In this document: positions 7,575 to 16,272 of the stretch, in pieces
How positions within the stretch are numbered: position 1 is the stretch's first letter
Layout: each line of letters starts with the position of its first letter
Assembly (NCBI GenBank): GCA_016219185.1
Contig: JACRBZ010000001.1
Coordinates: 1 to 64,000 of the forward strand
DNA from: Deltaproteobacteria bacterium
GTDB taxonomy: Bacteria > Desulfobacterota > Desulfobacteria > Desulfobacterales > Desulfatirhabdiaceae
Direction: 5' to 3'
Length of the DNA: 64,000 bases
Notes under the pieces: generated by a model
What the model was told of the DNA's origin: nothing
What the model saw: only the letters and a program-made list of their open reading frames with translations
Databases searched by the model: none
Position numbers and translations under genes: made by a program

Positions 7575-10007
7575 TCAGGAAACGGCACCCAGTCCCTGTT
7601 CGGTACGGGCAATGATCGTCTCCTGGGAGTAACGTGCCAGATCAATGAATTTGGCGCTATAACCGGCCACGCGAACTATGCTGTCCGTGTATTTCTCCGG
7701 CTCTTTTTGCGCGGCCCGCATTTCTTCCGTGGATATGACATTGAACTGAACATGATCGCAGTTCAGAGAATGCCAGGTTTTCATATAGGAATGCCATAAT
7801 TCAAAGCCCCCTTCGCTACGCATCACCGTAGGCGACATGCGCTGGTTCAGCAGCATGCCCTTGAACCTGGAAACATCCACTTTGGAAACCGATTTAAGCA
7901 CAGCAGTCGGGCCTTTTTTATCGCAACCCATATAAGGTGAAATACCGCCATCGTCCAGGGCTTCGCCGGCATGACGGCCATTGGCGCTTGCCGCAGTTTT
8001 GGGGCCATTCACGATATAACCGGCCACGGATTGTCCCAAAGGCAGCGGATAAGTCCCGGAGTAGGTGCGCACTTTGCTGAATTCATCCGCAACCATATTG
8101 TAATAACGCTGGCCGATGGTATCGACATAGTCATCGTCATTGCCGAATTTTGGCGCATTCCAGAAATCCAGCCGCATTTCCTCATAGCCTTCCCAATTGG
8201 CTTTTAATGCTTCGAGCAATTGGGCCATGGTGTATTTCTTTTCATCGAAAACCATTTTCTGCATTGCGGCCAGGGAGTCGATCACAACAACATTGCCGCC
8301 GATCAGGTTATGCCACGGGTTGGGTACTTCCGCAAGGTCATTGCCGTCCATGCCTTTTTCCACACAGCCATCATCAATACTGGAAATAAACGGACAGTTC
8401 AAGTATCTGGCTTCCAGAATCCGGCCAACGTCCTTGGAACGGATGGAAAGATCTATGGCAAAGCTGACCTGTGTTTTTAAAGCCTCCCAAACGTCTTCCA
8501 TTGTCTTAAACCGGGCCGCATCGCCGGTTTTGGGACCGAGCTGGGCACCGGTAAAAAATTCATCATATCCGTTATTTAATGCCATCTCCAAAATTTTTGC
8601 AGGATAAAGGTCGGAGCCGCCTTCACTGCGGGTCTTTTGCGTGCCGCGACGTCCGGTGATTCCCGGAGACATGCAGAGAACCAAGGCCCATTCGCGTGCA
8701 ACCGCCTCGGGCACACCGAAATATTTAATCAGTTGCTCGGTATTCTTTTCATCATTTTTAATGGATGGGAAACCCAGCCCCAGTTTAATGCACTCGAAGA
8801 CGCGGCGCTTGGTCTCCACATTTCCCTTGGCATTCCATCTGAAGGAAATTGAAGGTTCCGTTGTCGGCATACTTGCGGTCGCATCCAGAATAACGTCCGT
8901 ACATTCATTGCAGCCATCGCTGCCATCGGCATTCAGTCCGCCCAGCGTCGAAATAAACAGGTCATTGGCACCGGCAAAGAATTCCCGGAGCTGGCGACCT
9001 TTGGTGCTGCCGTGTTCTGAAACCTTCAGTCGCTCACACTCGAAAAGTTCCTGGGCTGCCTCCCGGGTCATGGGCTGATCCGTTTTATCGATGACACTTC
9101 GTTTATAGAACGGCCACATGATTTTATCTTCTTTTTGACCATAACCGCTGCTGTAGCGCTCGATGGAATGACAAAGCAGATAGGTAAACCACTTGGATTG
9201 CATGGCATCGCGCAGACCTCGGGGCGCCTCTGCCGGTACATGTCGGCAGATATCGGAAATTTCCAAAAGCTCTTGAACACGCTTTTCATCGGTTTCAAAA
9301 TTTTCAGCCATGATCTTGGCCAGCCGGCTATATCGCTGAGCCCATGCCATAACAGCCTTAAGTGCAATGATCATGGATCGCCATTGATCAATTTTGTCCA
9401 TCAGCGGAAGACTGTCCCTGGCAATCCAGGGAGCTTTACGCATTTGGGCAAAAGCATCATCGATATTTTTTTGAATCACTTCAATGCGTTTTTTCAACCC
9501 GTCATCCAGTACACTTTCATAATTGGGCATGATGCTGGAGAACGCGGTCACGAACATGGGGGGCTGGACCGTGGTGGCCGAGTACATGATGTCCAGCTCT
9601 TCCTGACTGAAATAGGTTTGCCCCTTGGTCTGAATGGTGTAGGGACGCCAGTACTCCGCGATTTGCCGCATTTCATCCTTATGATCGCAATATTGACTTT
9701 CCACCATGTCAATGGTGGCAAAAAAGGAAAGCTCTGGATACAAGGGAAAACAATCCGGATGCTCCGCATTGGAGCCAACGATCAATTCATCTTCCTGAAT
9801 ATGGATTGTCATTTTTTTAAGGATGTTTTCAAGGCCATTTGCCCTGATCATGCAATTGGGCTGCCCCACGTTTTCTTTATGCGATTCGGTGATAAAGCGT
9901 GCGCGTTCAATACCCGCTCGAACGTTGGGGTCGACATACTCGCCGCCTGCAACATGTTTGAAACGGCATCTTTCCTTTAACCTTTTTGTCCTCTCAGTAA
10001 TCGGCAT
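7575..10007 (-). CDS. bssA: Arylsuccinate synthase large subunit (BssA-type glycyl-radical enzyme)
   Basis: This is the catalytic subunit of a fumarate-adding enzyme, which joins a methyl-aromatic compound to fumarate. With the ATG at 10007, preceded by AAGGAG 7 bases upstream, it has 810 residues. An upstream in-frame extension of 69 codons lacks family features and a ribosome site. The active-site thiyl cysteine is C445 in L-C-M-S-P-G, an arginine 15 residues on is R460, and the glycyl radical site is G782 in R-V-A-G-Y-S. The Cys-Gly distance of 337 matches benzylsuccinate synthase (336 in Thauera). Thauera BssA is about 50 residues longer. Substrate could be toluene, xylene, p-cresol or 2-methylnaphthalene. 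Small subunit genes flank it on both sides. Confidence 0.92.
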   Translation of the reverse strand: MPITERTKRLKERCRFKHVAGGEYVDPNVRAGIERARFITESHKENVGQPNCMIRANGLENILKKMTIHIQEDELIVGSNAEHPDCFPLYPELSFFATIDMVESQYCDHKDEMRQIAEYWRPYTIQTKGQTYFSQEELDIMYSATTVQPPMFVTAFSSIMPNYESVLDDGLKKRIEVIQKNIDDAFAQMRKAPWIARDSLPLMDKIDQWRSMIIALKAVMAWAQRYSRLAKIMAENFETDEKRVQELLEISDICRHVPAEAPRGLRDAMQSKWFTYLLCHSIERYSSGYGQKEDKIMWPFYKRSVIDKTDQPMTREAAQELFECERLKVSEHGSTKGRQLREFFAGANDLFISTLGGLNADGSDGCNECTDVILDATASMPTTEPSISFRWNAKGNVETKRRVFECIKLGLGFPSIKNDEKNTEQLIKYFGVPEAVAREWALVLCMSPGITGRRGTQKTRSEGGSDLYPAKILEMALNNGYDEFFTGAQLGPKTGDAARFKTMEDVWEALKTQVSFAIDLSIRSKDVGRILEARYLNCPFISSIDDGCVEKGMDGNDLAEVPNPWHNLIGGNVVVIDSLAAMQKMVFDEKKYTMAQLLEALKANWEGYEEMRLDFWNAPKFGNDDDYVDTIGQRYYNMVADEFSKVRTYSGTYPLPLGQSVAGYIVNGPKTAASANGRHAGEALDDGGISPYMGCDKKGPTAVLKSVSKVDVSRFKGMLLNQRMSPTVMRSEGGFELWHSYMKTWHSLNCDHVQFNVISTEEMRAAQKEPEKYTDSIVRVAGYSAKFIDLARYSQETIIARTEQGLGAVS

Positions 10008-10168
10008 AACGTAACTCCTTTTCGCATTTCTCAAATGGCTGTTCAGGCCTATGGCGTCTGATTGTTTACTGATATTTTTTTCACCATCGGCTTTATTATT
10101 TGCCGCAATCAACTTAAAATTCTGGATGGTTAATCGTAAGGATAATGCTTCAGGGCACGATCCGGACT

Positions 10169-10363
10169 TTAAGCAAGCTTTAAATGTTTCCGGCTCGGTC
10201 TTAAATCCGCGCAAGCTTCATCTGCTTCAAAGACCGATTTTGCCTGCCAAAACTTACCTTTCTGGTCTTGTTTTTCACGGACGCAATCCCCTTTACCCTT
10301 TTCATAATCCAGATCACTTTCCGGAATGTTGAAAAAAGATGCGCATTCTCTACATTTTGCCAT
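10169..10363 (-). CDS. bssC: Small FeS subunit, BssC-like (gamma)
   Basis: The 64-residue protein has C4-x2-C7, C27 and C51, and shares the pattern of D-Y-E-K-G-K-G-D-C-V and a K-x-F-W-Q-A-K-x-V-F-E core with the gamma subunit of benzylsuccinate synthase. That subunit is about 60 residues, holds a [4Fe-4S] cluster and binds BssA on the face away from the active site. The start follows GGAGGAAAAT. It is the first gene of the leftward operon, 160 bases before bssA, and its promoter should lie in the large divergent gap to the right. Confidence 0.8.
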   Translation of the reverse strand: MAKCRECASFFNIPESDLDYEKGKGDCVREKQDQKGKFWQAKSVFEADEACADLRPSRKHLKLA

Positions 10364-11129
10364 ATTTTCCTCCTTTTTTATTCATGATGATTGGATCAAT
10401 GTGGACGGCTTCGTAAAAGTTCAATATCTGCGTTGAGCTGCACCCTGCGTCATTGCGGCGTACTTAAACGTACGCCTCCTCGGGATTATCGCCAAAAGCT
10501 CCCTGTACATCCTGAAGTCATCTTCGGACAACCAACTCAAAGATAGAAAATCGACCAAATTATTTATCGAATTGTATTTACTAAATCACATTCTTTGAAT
10601 TCTATTCAATATTATTTCCAATGCATTTGTCAAGAATAATTTTTAATAAATTTTATATAAAAGCATAAAATTCAATCTTAATAATAAGTAATAACCTATT
10701 GAGATCGCCTGATGACCAATTTAAGCCATGTAGAATTCATTGAATATTACTTTTAGCACATACATACTGAGCGATAATCAAGAATTTGACCTTAAAAAAA
10801 AACCAATGAACCCCCCTTCGGGCAAATCGGCGTCGCTCGATGTGTTTATTTATGGACATATAAAGTCGGGTCATTAACCTTCGGAAACCGGATAACCAAC
10901 ATTAGTTATTGACGATCTTGCAAAAATGAGCGATACTACAAACGGATTTTCAATGTTCTTCATGCGCCTGCTCGGCAATACTGTATAATATATTGTTAAT
11001 TTTATATAATTAACTATCAACACCACGATTGCCGTTATATTTGAATATAAATCTATTAGAATATTGATCATTTATTTTAATTATCGAGGCTTTCAAAATT
11101 TGATAAACCCGTAATAAGTCAAAACTGAG
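10364..11129. other. Divergent control region between bssC and the TetR gene
   Basis: This 766-base stretch carries no convincing gene. It holds a partial MITE-like repeat (10401-10512), then a very AT-rich part. TTGAAT-TCT-ATTCAA at 10595-10609 is a perfect palindrome. A related motif, ATTCATTGAAT, lies at 10734-10744 in a similar sequence frame (GAATTC...AATATTA...TT), about 137 bases away. These are candidate operators for the adjacent TetR protein. The left end of another repeat copy runs into the TetR start. A 65-codon minus-strand frame at 10874-11071 has no ribosome site or family and I do not call it. Confidence 0.5.
10401..10512 (-). repeat. Partial MITE-like palindromic repeat
   Basis: This matches the right end of the elements at 15.2 and 20.1 kb, in reverse orientation: GGCTTCGTAAAAGTTCAATA, then CTGCGTTGAGCTGCA, then CGTCATTGCGGCGTAC. 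It contains a perfect internal hairpin, GGCGTAC (10457-10463) with GTACGCC (10470-10476). The other terminal inverted repeat is not recognisable near 10590, so this copy is incomplete. Confidence 0.65.
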
Positions 11130-11142
11130 ATGGGAGATAAGT
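11095..11142 (+). repeat. Solo left end of the MITE-like repeat, overlapping the TetR start
   Basis: The sequence aligns with the left ends at 15226 and 20100: AAATTTGATAAACCCGTAAT, then AAGTCAAAAC, then GAGATGGGAGATAAGT against GGGATGGCAAAGT. The ATG of the TetR gene (11130) and its nearby GGGAG lie inside this match, so the repeat end may have supplied the translation start. Confidence 0.55.
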
Positions 11143-12365
11143 CTTTGAGCGAGAATGACAAAAAGCAAGTGATTATTAAAGCCGCACAGGAGATCATCTC
11201 GGAAAAAGGGCTTAAAAACTCGACCATTACCGAGATTGCCAAGCTCGCCGGCGTTGTCGATTCAATCATTTACCACTATTTCAAGAACAAGGAAGACTTG
11301 CTGTTTTGTGCGGTTGACGAGCAGATGAAAAACTCCTTCAACGAATTGATGTTTCAATTCAAAGGGATCTTGGGGCCGGTCTCCAAGCTCGGTAAAATGG
11401 TCTGGTATCATCTTTATTCCAACGATTTCAGCACGGGCAACGCACTCATCCAAAAAAACCTGCTCCTCGAATGTCGGTCCAACAAAAATTTTTATCAGCA
11501 CAGCAGTTACAATTCACTGAAAAAATACACGCGAGTCATGCTGGAAATCCTGAAGACCGGTGTTGAGGAGCGTTTTTTTCGTGATGATTTAGACATGGTT
11601 GTCGTGCGTGATATGATTTTCGGGCTTCTGGATGAAGAATCACTGGCCTGCCTGTCAACCGGAGAGGTTAGCGAAACGCTCCCGGATTTCAAGCCCATCA
11701 TGGCGCTGATTCTATCAATGATCAAAAGAGATACCGATGAAATCGAGATTGAAGAGAGCAACAATAAAGCATCGCGCGTTCTGACCGCTGCAGTCAACGT
11801 TTTTGCCCAGAAAGGCTTCAACAAAGCCACCATGGTGGAAGTCGCCAATCGCGCCGATGTCGCGGAAGGAACGATTTACGAATATTTCAAAAACAAACAG
11901 GACCTGCTGTTTTCCATACCCAAAGAACAATTCAAGGCGTTTCATATTCTTCTGGAACGATCCCTGACTTCTGAAAATCCCCTGTCCAGACTCAGGCGAA
12001 TGATCTGGAATCATTTTTGCGTTTTTTTATCGAATCCGGATTTCCTGATCGTGTTTCTGAACGACATTAAATTGAACAAGCAGTTTTATACATCAGAATC
12101 CTATTCCCATTTTCTTCAATACATCAAAGTGCTTTACGAAATCCTGGATGAGGGCAAGGCGCAAGGGGTATTCCGTTCGGATGTGGACAATCGGATATAC
12201 CGCAATCTTTTTTTAGGATCCTTCACTCACCTGGCCATCAGGTGGTTTTTGCTCGGCAACCTCACCCCGTTGAAGGTGATGAACGAATTTACCCATGCAA
12301 CCGGTTTGTTGTGTCGCGCGGCGGCAACAAAAGAAAGTTATGATGCTGAATTCAAGACTGCCTGA
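11130..12365 (+). CDS. Tandem double TetR-family transcriptional regulator
   Basis: The 411-residue protein is two TetR repressors in one chain. Each half has an N-terminal helix-turn-helix: residues about 15-60 (T-I-T-E-I-A-K-L-A-G-V-V...Y-H-Y-F-K-N-K-E-D-L) and about 215-260 (T-M-V-E-V-A-N-R-A-D-V-A...Y-E-Y-F-K-N-K-Q-D-L). A helical ligand domain follows each. Ordinary TetR proteins are about 200 residues and dimerise, so one chain could act as a pseudo-dimer or bridge two sites. It sits between the divergent bss and bbs operons and is the obvious candidate regulator. An in-frame TTG at 11145 with GGGAG 8 bases upstream is an alternative start. The inducing ligand is unknown. Confidence 0.85.
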   Translation: MGDKSLSENDKKQVIIKAAQEIISEKGLKNSTITEIAKLAGVVDSIIYHYFKNKEDLLFCAVDEQMKNSFNELMFQFKGILGPVSKLGKMVWYHLYSNDFSTGNALIQKNLLLECRSNKNFYQHSSYNSLKKYTRVMLEILKTGVEERFFRDDLDMVVVRDMIFGLLDEESLACLSTGEVSETLPDFKPIMALILSMIKRDTDEIEIEESNNKASRVLTAAVNVFAQKGFNKATMVEVANRADVAEGTIYEYFKNKQDLLFSIPKEQFKAFHILLERSLTSENPLSRLRRMIWNHFCVFLSNPDFLIVFLNDIKLNKQFYTSESYSHFLQYIKVLYEILDEGKAQGVFRSDVDNRIYRNLFLGSFTHLAIRWFLLGNLTPLKVMNEFTHATGLLCRAAATKESYDAEFKTA

Positions 12366-12772
12366 GGCCTCTTCCTGCCCATGATTGACTGACACAAGCA
12401 CCGAACCTCTTGTGTTAACCCCCCACTTTTGACCTGCTAAAGCTTCTTTTCCGCTGAATTGGATCCTCCATCATGTCGATGCGTTCAGACCTGCATCGAC
12501 ACTTCTCGCATCCGCGAACTTTTTTATCTGAAAAGAAAAAAACTGTTGACAAGGGAAATGGCCCATGTTTGAATATGCCTCAATTATTATAATTTATAAG
12601 TTATTTTCTATATCAAAAAAATAGCAACCAGCGCCTAATAAAAACTCAACTATTTAATATAATAAATATTTAATACTATATCTATTTATTGCAGGCGTAG
12701 ATTAACAATCGAATAAAGAATATTATACATAAATAGTTATAAATTAATAATTTTAAATGAAAGGAGATGTTC
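12366..12772. other. AT-rich leader upstream of the bbs operon
   Basis: I see no gene in these 407 bases. The second half is extremely AT-rich, with several TATT/AATA runs (about 12590-12760), and ends in AAGGAG at 12761-12766 for bbsA. A possible sigma-70 promoter, TTGACA at 12546-12551 with TTGAAT at 12569-12574 and a 17-base spacer, would give a leader of about 190 bases. Confidence 0.4.
12546..12574 (+). promoter_or_regulatory. Candidate sigma-70 promoter for bbsABC...
   Basis: A perfect -35 box TTGACA (12546-12551) is followed after 17 bases by TTGAAT, which matches four of six -10 consensus positions. It lies downstream of the TetR stop and upstream of bbsA. The weak -10 makes this tentative. 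Confidence 0.35.
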
Positions 12773-13225
12773 ATGGCAGAAGTGAGTGAAAAGCCCCAAA
12801 AAAAAGAAAAAGAGCCAGATATTACTTTTTTTCATCCGGACCTGCTCAGCACGCCTGAAGACGGCTCTCCAGCGTTTCTGAAAGGATACCGGTGCAAGAG
12901 TTGCGGTCAACTGGATTTTCCCAAACTGTCCCCCTGCCCCAATTGCTGGGGAGAGGACTTTGAAATGGTCCCGCTTTCCCGCAAAGGCAAGCTTTACAGC
13001 TATGCGGATATTTATATCGGGCAGCCGGGCCTGGAAACCCCTTATATTGTCGGATATGTTGATCTTCCGGAGAATCTTCGGATATTTGCCATGCTGGATG
13101 GCCAGGTTGAGACATTCAAGTGTGAAGAGGAAATGGAGTTGACCGTGGGGCCCATTCGTAAGAATCAGGACGGTTTGCCCATCATGAGCTATAAATTCAA
13201 AAAAGCTTTACCCCAAAGCGCTTAA
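12773..13225 (+). CDS. bbsA: Zn-finger/OB-fold subunit of arylacylsuccinyl-CoA thiolase (BbsA)
   Basis: BbsA is the small subunit of the BbsAB thiolase, which performs the last step of the route: cleavage of benzoylsuccinyl-CoA to benzoyl-CoA and succinyl-CoA. The 150-residue protein has a zinc ribbon, C-K-S-C ... C-P-N-C (about residues 40-58), followed by an OB-fold like C-terminal part. An ATG 6 bases earlier sits directly against the AAGGAG, so the ATG at 12773 (spacing 6) is the likely start. It lies 12 bases upstream of bbsB. Family and order match the bbs operons. Confidence 0.85.
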   Translation: MAEVSEKPQKKEKEPDITFFHPDLLSTPEDGSPAFLKGYRCKSCGQLDFPKLSPCPNCWGEDFEMVPLSRKGKLYSYADIYIGQPGLETPYIVGYVDLPENLRIFAMLDGQVETFKCEEEMELTVGPIRKNQDGLPIMSYKFKKALPQSA

Positions 13226-13237
13226 AGGAGTGTCGTC

Positions 13238-14407
13238 ATGAAACTGAATCGCGAAGTTTATATTGCCGGAGTCGGTGAAACGGTTTTCGGAAAACATAAG
13301 GCGGATTACGACGTCTTGGGCCGCCAGGCGGCTTTTCAGGCCATAAAGGATTCCAATATTACACGTCCGGACGTGGTTCAAAGCGCCTATGTCGGTAATG
13401 CCCACAATGGCATTGTTACGGGCCAAACCATTTTCAAGGATCTGGGGATGGTTGGCAGGATTCCCATTATCAATGTTGAAAGCGCATGTTCCGCGGGCGC
13501 CATGGCTGTTCATCTGGCAATCAAGGATGTGGCCACTGGGCTAACGGAAATCAGTATCGGCGTGGGCGCTGAAAACCATACGCTACGCCGCAAAAGCGGG
13601 ACAGCGTTCATGCCGGCCCTGAACGATATCGAAGCCATGCACGGCGGTGTCATGACCGGTAAATATTCCATGCGCGCAACCCGTTATATGCATGAACGGG
13701 GAGCAACCATTGAAGATTTTGCCAGCATTACCGTTAAAAACAGAAAACACGCGACAAATAATCCCCATGCATGGTTCAAAGGGAAAATCAGCGTTGAAGA
13801 GGTTGTCAATTCGCGCATGGTTGCCTATCCCATGACCCTGCATCAATGCTGCGGCGTGGCAGACGGAGCCGGAGCAGTCGTTGTGTGTTCCGGCGACATG
13901 GTAAAAAAACTCAGGATCGAAAAACCCGTGAGAGTGGCTGGCTCGGTCGTCACTTCGGGTCCGTATCATAATCAGCCCCGGGATATCACCGGAGATGACA
14001 TTACCGAAATGACCAGCCAGAAATTATATGAAGAGTCGGGGATCGGCCCGCAAGACGTGGAAATTCTCGAGCTTCACGACGCTTTTACCATTGCCGAGCT
14101 GCTCTATTATGAATGCATGGGCCTGTGCAAGGTGGGTGACGGCTTAAAATTTTTGCGTGAAGGGCAGTCGACTTACGGCGGCCAGTGCGTGGTGAGTCCG
14201 CGGGGCGGGATGTTGTCTTACGGGCATCCCATCGGTGCATCCGGTGCGGCCCAGATTGCCGCAAATGTTAAACAGATGCGGGGCGAGTGTCCCGGTTATC
14301 AAGTCGAGCCGATACCCAAGGTGGCCATGACGCATGTGACCGGCGGCGGTTTATCCGGAACCGAACACGCGGCCTGCACCATGCACATGCTGGTCAGCGC
14401 CTGGTAA
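13238..14407 (+). CDS. bbsB: Thiolase large subunit (BbsB)
   Basis: The 389-residue protein is of the SCP2/acetyl-CoA acetyltransferase-like thiolase type. It has the nucleophilic cysteine in N-V-E-S-A-C-S-A-G (C88), a H-D-A-F motif near residue 287 and the G-H-P-I-G-A-S-G motif near 330 that holds the second catalytic histidine. The usual C-terminal cysteine motif is replaced by T-G-G-G-L-S-G. With BbsA it should form the thiolase that ends the pathway. Start: ATG with GGAG upstream, in tight array after bbsA. Confidence 0.88.
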   Translation: MKLNREVYIAGVGETVFGKHKADYDVLGRQAAFQAIKDSNITRPDVVQSAYVGNAHNGIVTGQTIFKDLGMVGRIPIINVESACSAGAMAVHLAIKDVATGLTEISIGVGAENHTLRRKSGTAFMPALNDIEAMHGGVMTGKYSMRATRYMHERGATIEDFASITVKNRKHATNNPHAWFKGKISVEEVVNSRMVAYPMTLHQCCGVADGAGAVVVCSGDMVKKLRIEKPVRVAGSVVTSGPYHNQPRDITGDDITEMTSQKLYEESGIGPQDVEILELHDAFTIAELLYYECMGLCKVGDGLKFLREGQSTYGGQCVVSPRGGMLSYGHPIGASGAAQIAANVKQMRGECPGYQVEPIPKVAMTHVTGGGLSGTEHAACTMHMLVSAW

Positions 14408-14454
14408 CATGAGATCCATTTCAGATGATCGGCAAACAACAGGGAGGGTTAATT

Positions 14455-15204
14455 ATGGAGGTGCTTAAAGACAGAGTGGCGGTTATCTCCGGAGCCGTCG
14501 GAGAGATAGGCCAGGCCATTGGTTTGCGTTTTGCCCGAAAAGGCGCCAAAGTCGTGGTCAGCGACACGGATAAGATAAAGATTGATGAACTTGTTGCACG
14601 GATACAGGCCGAAGGAGGCCAAGCCATCGGAATTGCGACAAACGCCGCCAGATCAGGGGATGTCAAGGCATTGGTCGCCAAAGTGATTGACCAGAACAGC
14701 CGCATCGATATCCTGATCAATAATATGGATTGTCCCGGGGGAAAACCCATTGCCGAACTTTCCGATGAAGATTGGGACGACTGCATCGCCGTCAACCTGA
14801 ATTCGGTGTTTTATTTTTGCAGGGAAGTTCTTCCCAAAATGCGGGAGCAAAAATATGGCCGTATTATCAATGTCGGAAGTCTGGATTATATCGGCTGGCC
14901 CGGTAAGGCCAATTATTCAGCGGCCAAATCAGCCATTTTCGGTTTGACCCGATCCCTGGCTCTGGAGTCGGCAAAAGATGATGTTACCGTTAATTGCGTG
15001 GCCAAGGGCGACCTTCGCTCTGCAGACATGTCCGATGAGCAGGCCGAAAAACTGGCTGCGGCCATACCGGTTAAAAAATTGGGGACCCCGGAAGATGTGG
15101 CCCGGGCCGTGGGCTACTTTGCTTCTGATGCTTCCGGCTATGTCACCGGACAGACATTTTTTGTCTGCGGCGGAAAAAGCGCCCATTTTTCCATGTCGAT
15201 TTAA
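14455..15204 (+). CDS. bbsC: SDR subunit BbsC, probable non-catalytic partner
   Basis: BbsC and BbsD form the NAD-dependent dehydrogenase that oxidises 2-(alpha-hydroxybenzyl)succinyl-CoA to benzoylsuccinyl-CoA. This 249-residue subunit has the SDR fold, but its cofactor motif reads S-G-A-V-G-E-I-G in place of T-G-x3-G-I-G, and the N-N-A-G motif is N-N-M-D (about residue 89). Ser, Tyr and Lys of the catalytic triad remain (G-S-L-D-Y, Y-S-A-A-K). Work on the Thauera enzyme, as I recall it, found BbsC to be an inactive pseudoenzyme subunit, and the degraded cofactor motif here agrees. The start at 14455 follows GGGAGG 7 bases upstream. Confidence 0.82.
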   Translation: MEVLKDRVAVISGAVGEIGQAIGLRFARKGAKVVVSDTDKIKIDELVARIQAEGGQAIGIATNAARSGDVKALVAKVIDQNSRIDILINNMDCPGGKPIAELSDEDWDDCIAVNLNSVFYFCREVLPKMREQKYGRIINVGSLDYIGWPGKANYSAAKSAIFGLTRSLALESAKDDVTVNCVAKGDLRSADMSDEQAEKLAAAIPVKKLGTPEDVARAVGYFASDASGYVTGQTFFVCGGKSAHFSMSI

Positions 15205-15225
15205 TGCCGGACAACACCAATTTGA

Positions 15226-15409
15226 TAATATTTGGTGAATTTGTAATAAGTTAAAACTGGGATGGCAAAGTACCGGCGTTCCGCCAGTTCAAGATCAAGG
15301 CGCGCAAATACAGAGAAGGAAGGCGAACTTTTGAGTACGCCTCACTGACAAAGGATGAAGCGCAACGCGGATATTGGACTGGCGAAACGCCGGTACGAAG
15401 CCATCAAAT
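15226..15409 (+). repeat. MITE-like palindromic repeat between bbsC and bbsD
   Basis: This element of about 184 bases has ends related to the copy at 20100-20295 and shares the blocks GGATGGCAAAGT, TCAAGATCAAGGCGCGC and AAGGATGAAGCGCAACGC. Its subterminal arms TACCGGCGTTCCGCCAGT (15271-15288) and ACTGGCGAAACGCCGGTA (15378-15395) pair at 17 of 18 positions. It encodes no protein. It stops just before the GGAGG of bbsD, so it separates two subunits of the same enzyme. Confidence 0.75.
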
Positions 15410-15422
15410 CTGGAGGTTGCAA

Positions 15423-16169
15423 ATGGGAATCCAAAACAGAGTGGCCTTGATCACCGGGTCAGCCAGCGGCATCGGAAAACAGACCGCGCGGCGGATGGCT
15501 GAAAACGGAGCCAGGGTTGTAATCAATGATGTGGTGGCCGACAAAGTCAAGGCAACGGTTGAAGAGTTTAAAAAAGAAGGGCTGAATGCAATCGGCGTAG
15601 TGGCGGATATCAGCAGCAAGTCTGCGGTGGATGCCATGGTTCAGGAAACCGTCGAGACATTTGGCGGCCTGGATATTCTTGTCAACAACGCAGGGATGGA
15701 ACGGGCCGGTGCGTTGCGAAAGCTCACGGAACAGGATTTCGACATCACCATCAGCGTGAATCTGAAAGGCGCTTTTTTGTGCAGCCAGGTGGCTCACAAT
15801 GCCATGGTCGGGCAAAAACATGGACGCATCATCAACATCGCGTCCCGAGCCTGGCTGGGCGGTCCGGGCCAGGCTCCATATTCTTCCGCCAAGGCAGGAA
15901 TCGTGGGACTGACCCGCGTGCTGGCTCTGGAACTGGCAAAAATGGGAATCACGGCCAACTGCATCGCGCCCGGATTGATTCATACGCCCCTGTGGGAGGA
16001 ACTACCGGAAAAAAACAGAAATTTACTGCTGTCCAAACAGCCTACCGGCAGGCTGGGCAGCACGGATGATATCGCCGATGCGGTCATGTTTTTAGCCGAT
16101 GACGACAACAGCTATATCACAGGTCAGGTCTTGTATGTTTGCGGTGGTCGCAGCCTGTTTTCCGGTTGA
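15423..16169 (+). CDS. bbsD: Catalytic SDR subunit BbsD
   Basis: The 248-residue short-chain dehydrogenase has an intact T-G-S-A-S-G-I-G cofactor motif (residues 12-19), N-N-A-G near 89, a catalytic serine in N-I-A-S and the Y-S-S-A-K Tyr/Lys pair. It should be the active, NAD-binding subunit of the hydroxyacylsuccinyl-CoA dehydrogenase with BbsC. The ATG at 15423 has GGAGG 6 bases upstream. An in-frame TTG two codons earlier directly abuts that site and is unlikely. The 218-base gap from bbsC is filled by a repeat. Confidence 0.86.
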   Translation: MGIQNRVALITGSASGIGKQTARRMAENGARVVINDVVADKVKATVEEFKKEGLNAIGVVADISSKSAVDAMVQETVETFGGLDILVNNAGMERAGALRKLTEQDFDITISVNLKGAFLCSQVAHNAMVGQKHGRIINIASRAWLGGPGQAPYSSAKAGIVGLTRVLALELAKMGITANCIAPGLIHTPLWEELPEKNRNLLLSKQPTGRLGSTDDIADAVMFLADDDNSYITGQVLYVCGGRSLFSG

Positions 16170-16272
16170 CCCCCGATATTGACGGATCCCGGAGAATCGT
16201 TTCCCGAACGAAGCCGGAGATGGACAACCGGCGGTTCGTCTCATCAACCATTTTCTTTAAGGAGACCATGTA

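Noticed and set aside
9135..9980. 281-codon plus-strand open frame opposite bssA
   Set aside because: The complementary strand codes for the catalytic Cys/Gly-containing enzyme; the frame has no recognisable motif.
10008..10214. 69-codon upstream extension of bssA
   Set aside because: The extension has no family similarity, while the ATG at 10007 has AAGGAG at the right distance.
10874..11071. 65-codon minus-strand frame in the bss/tetR gap
   Set aside because: Very AT-rich, hydrophobic by composition, no ribosome site, no family; better explained as regulatory DNA.
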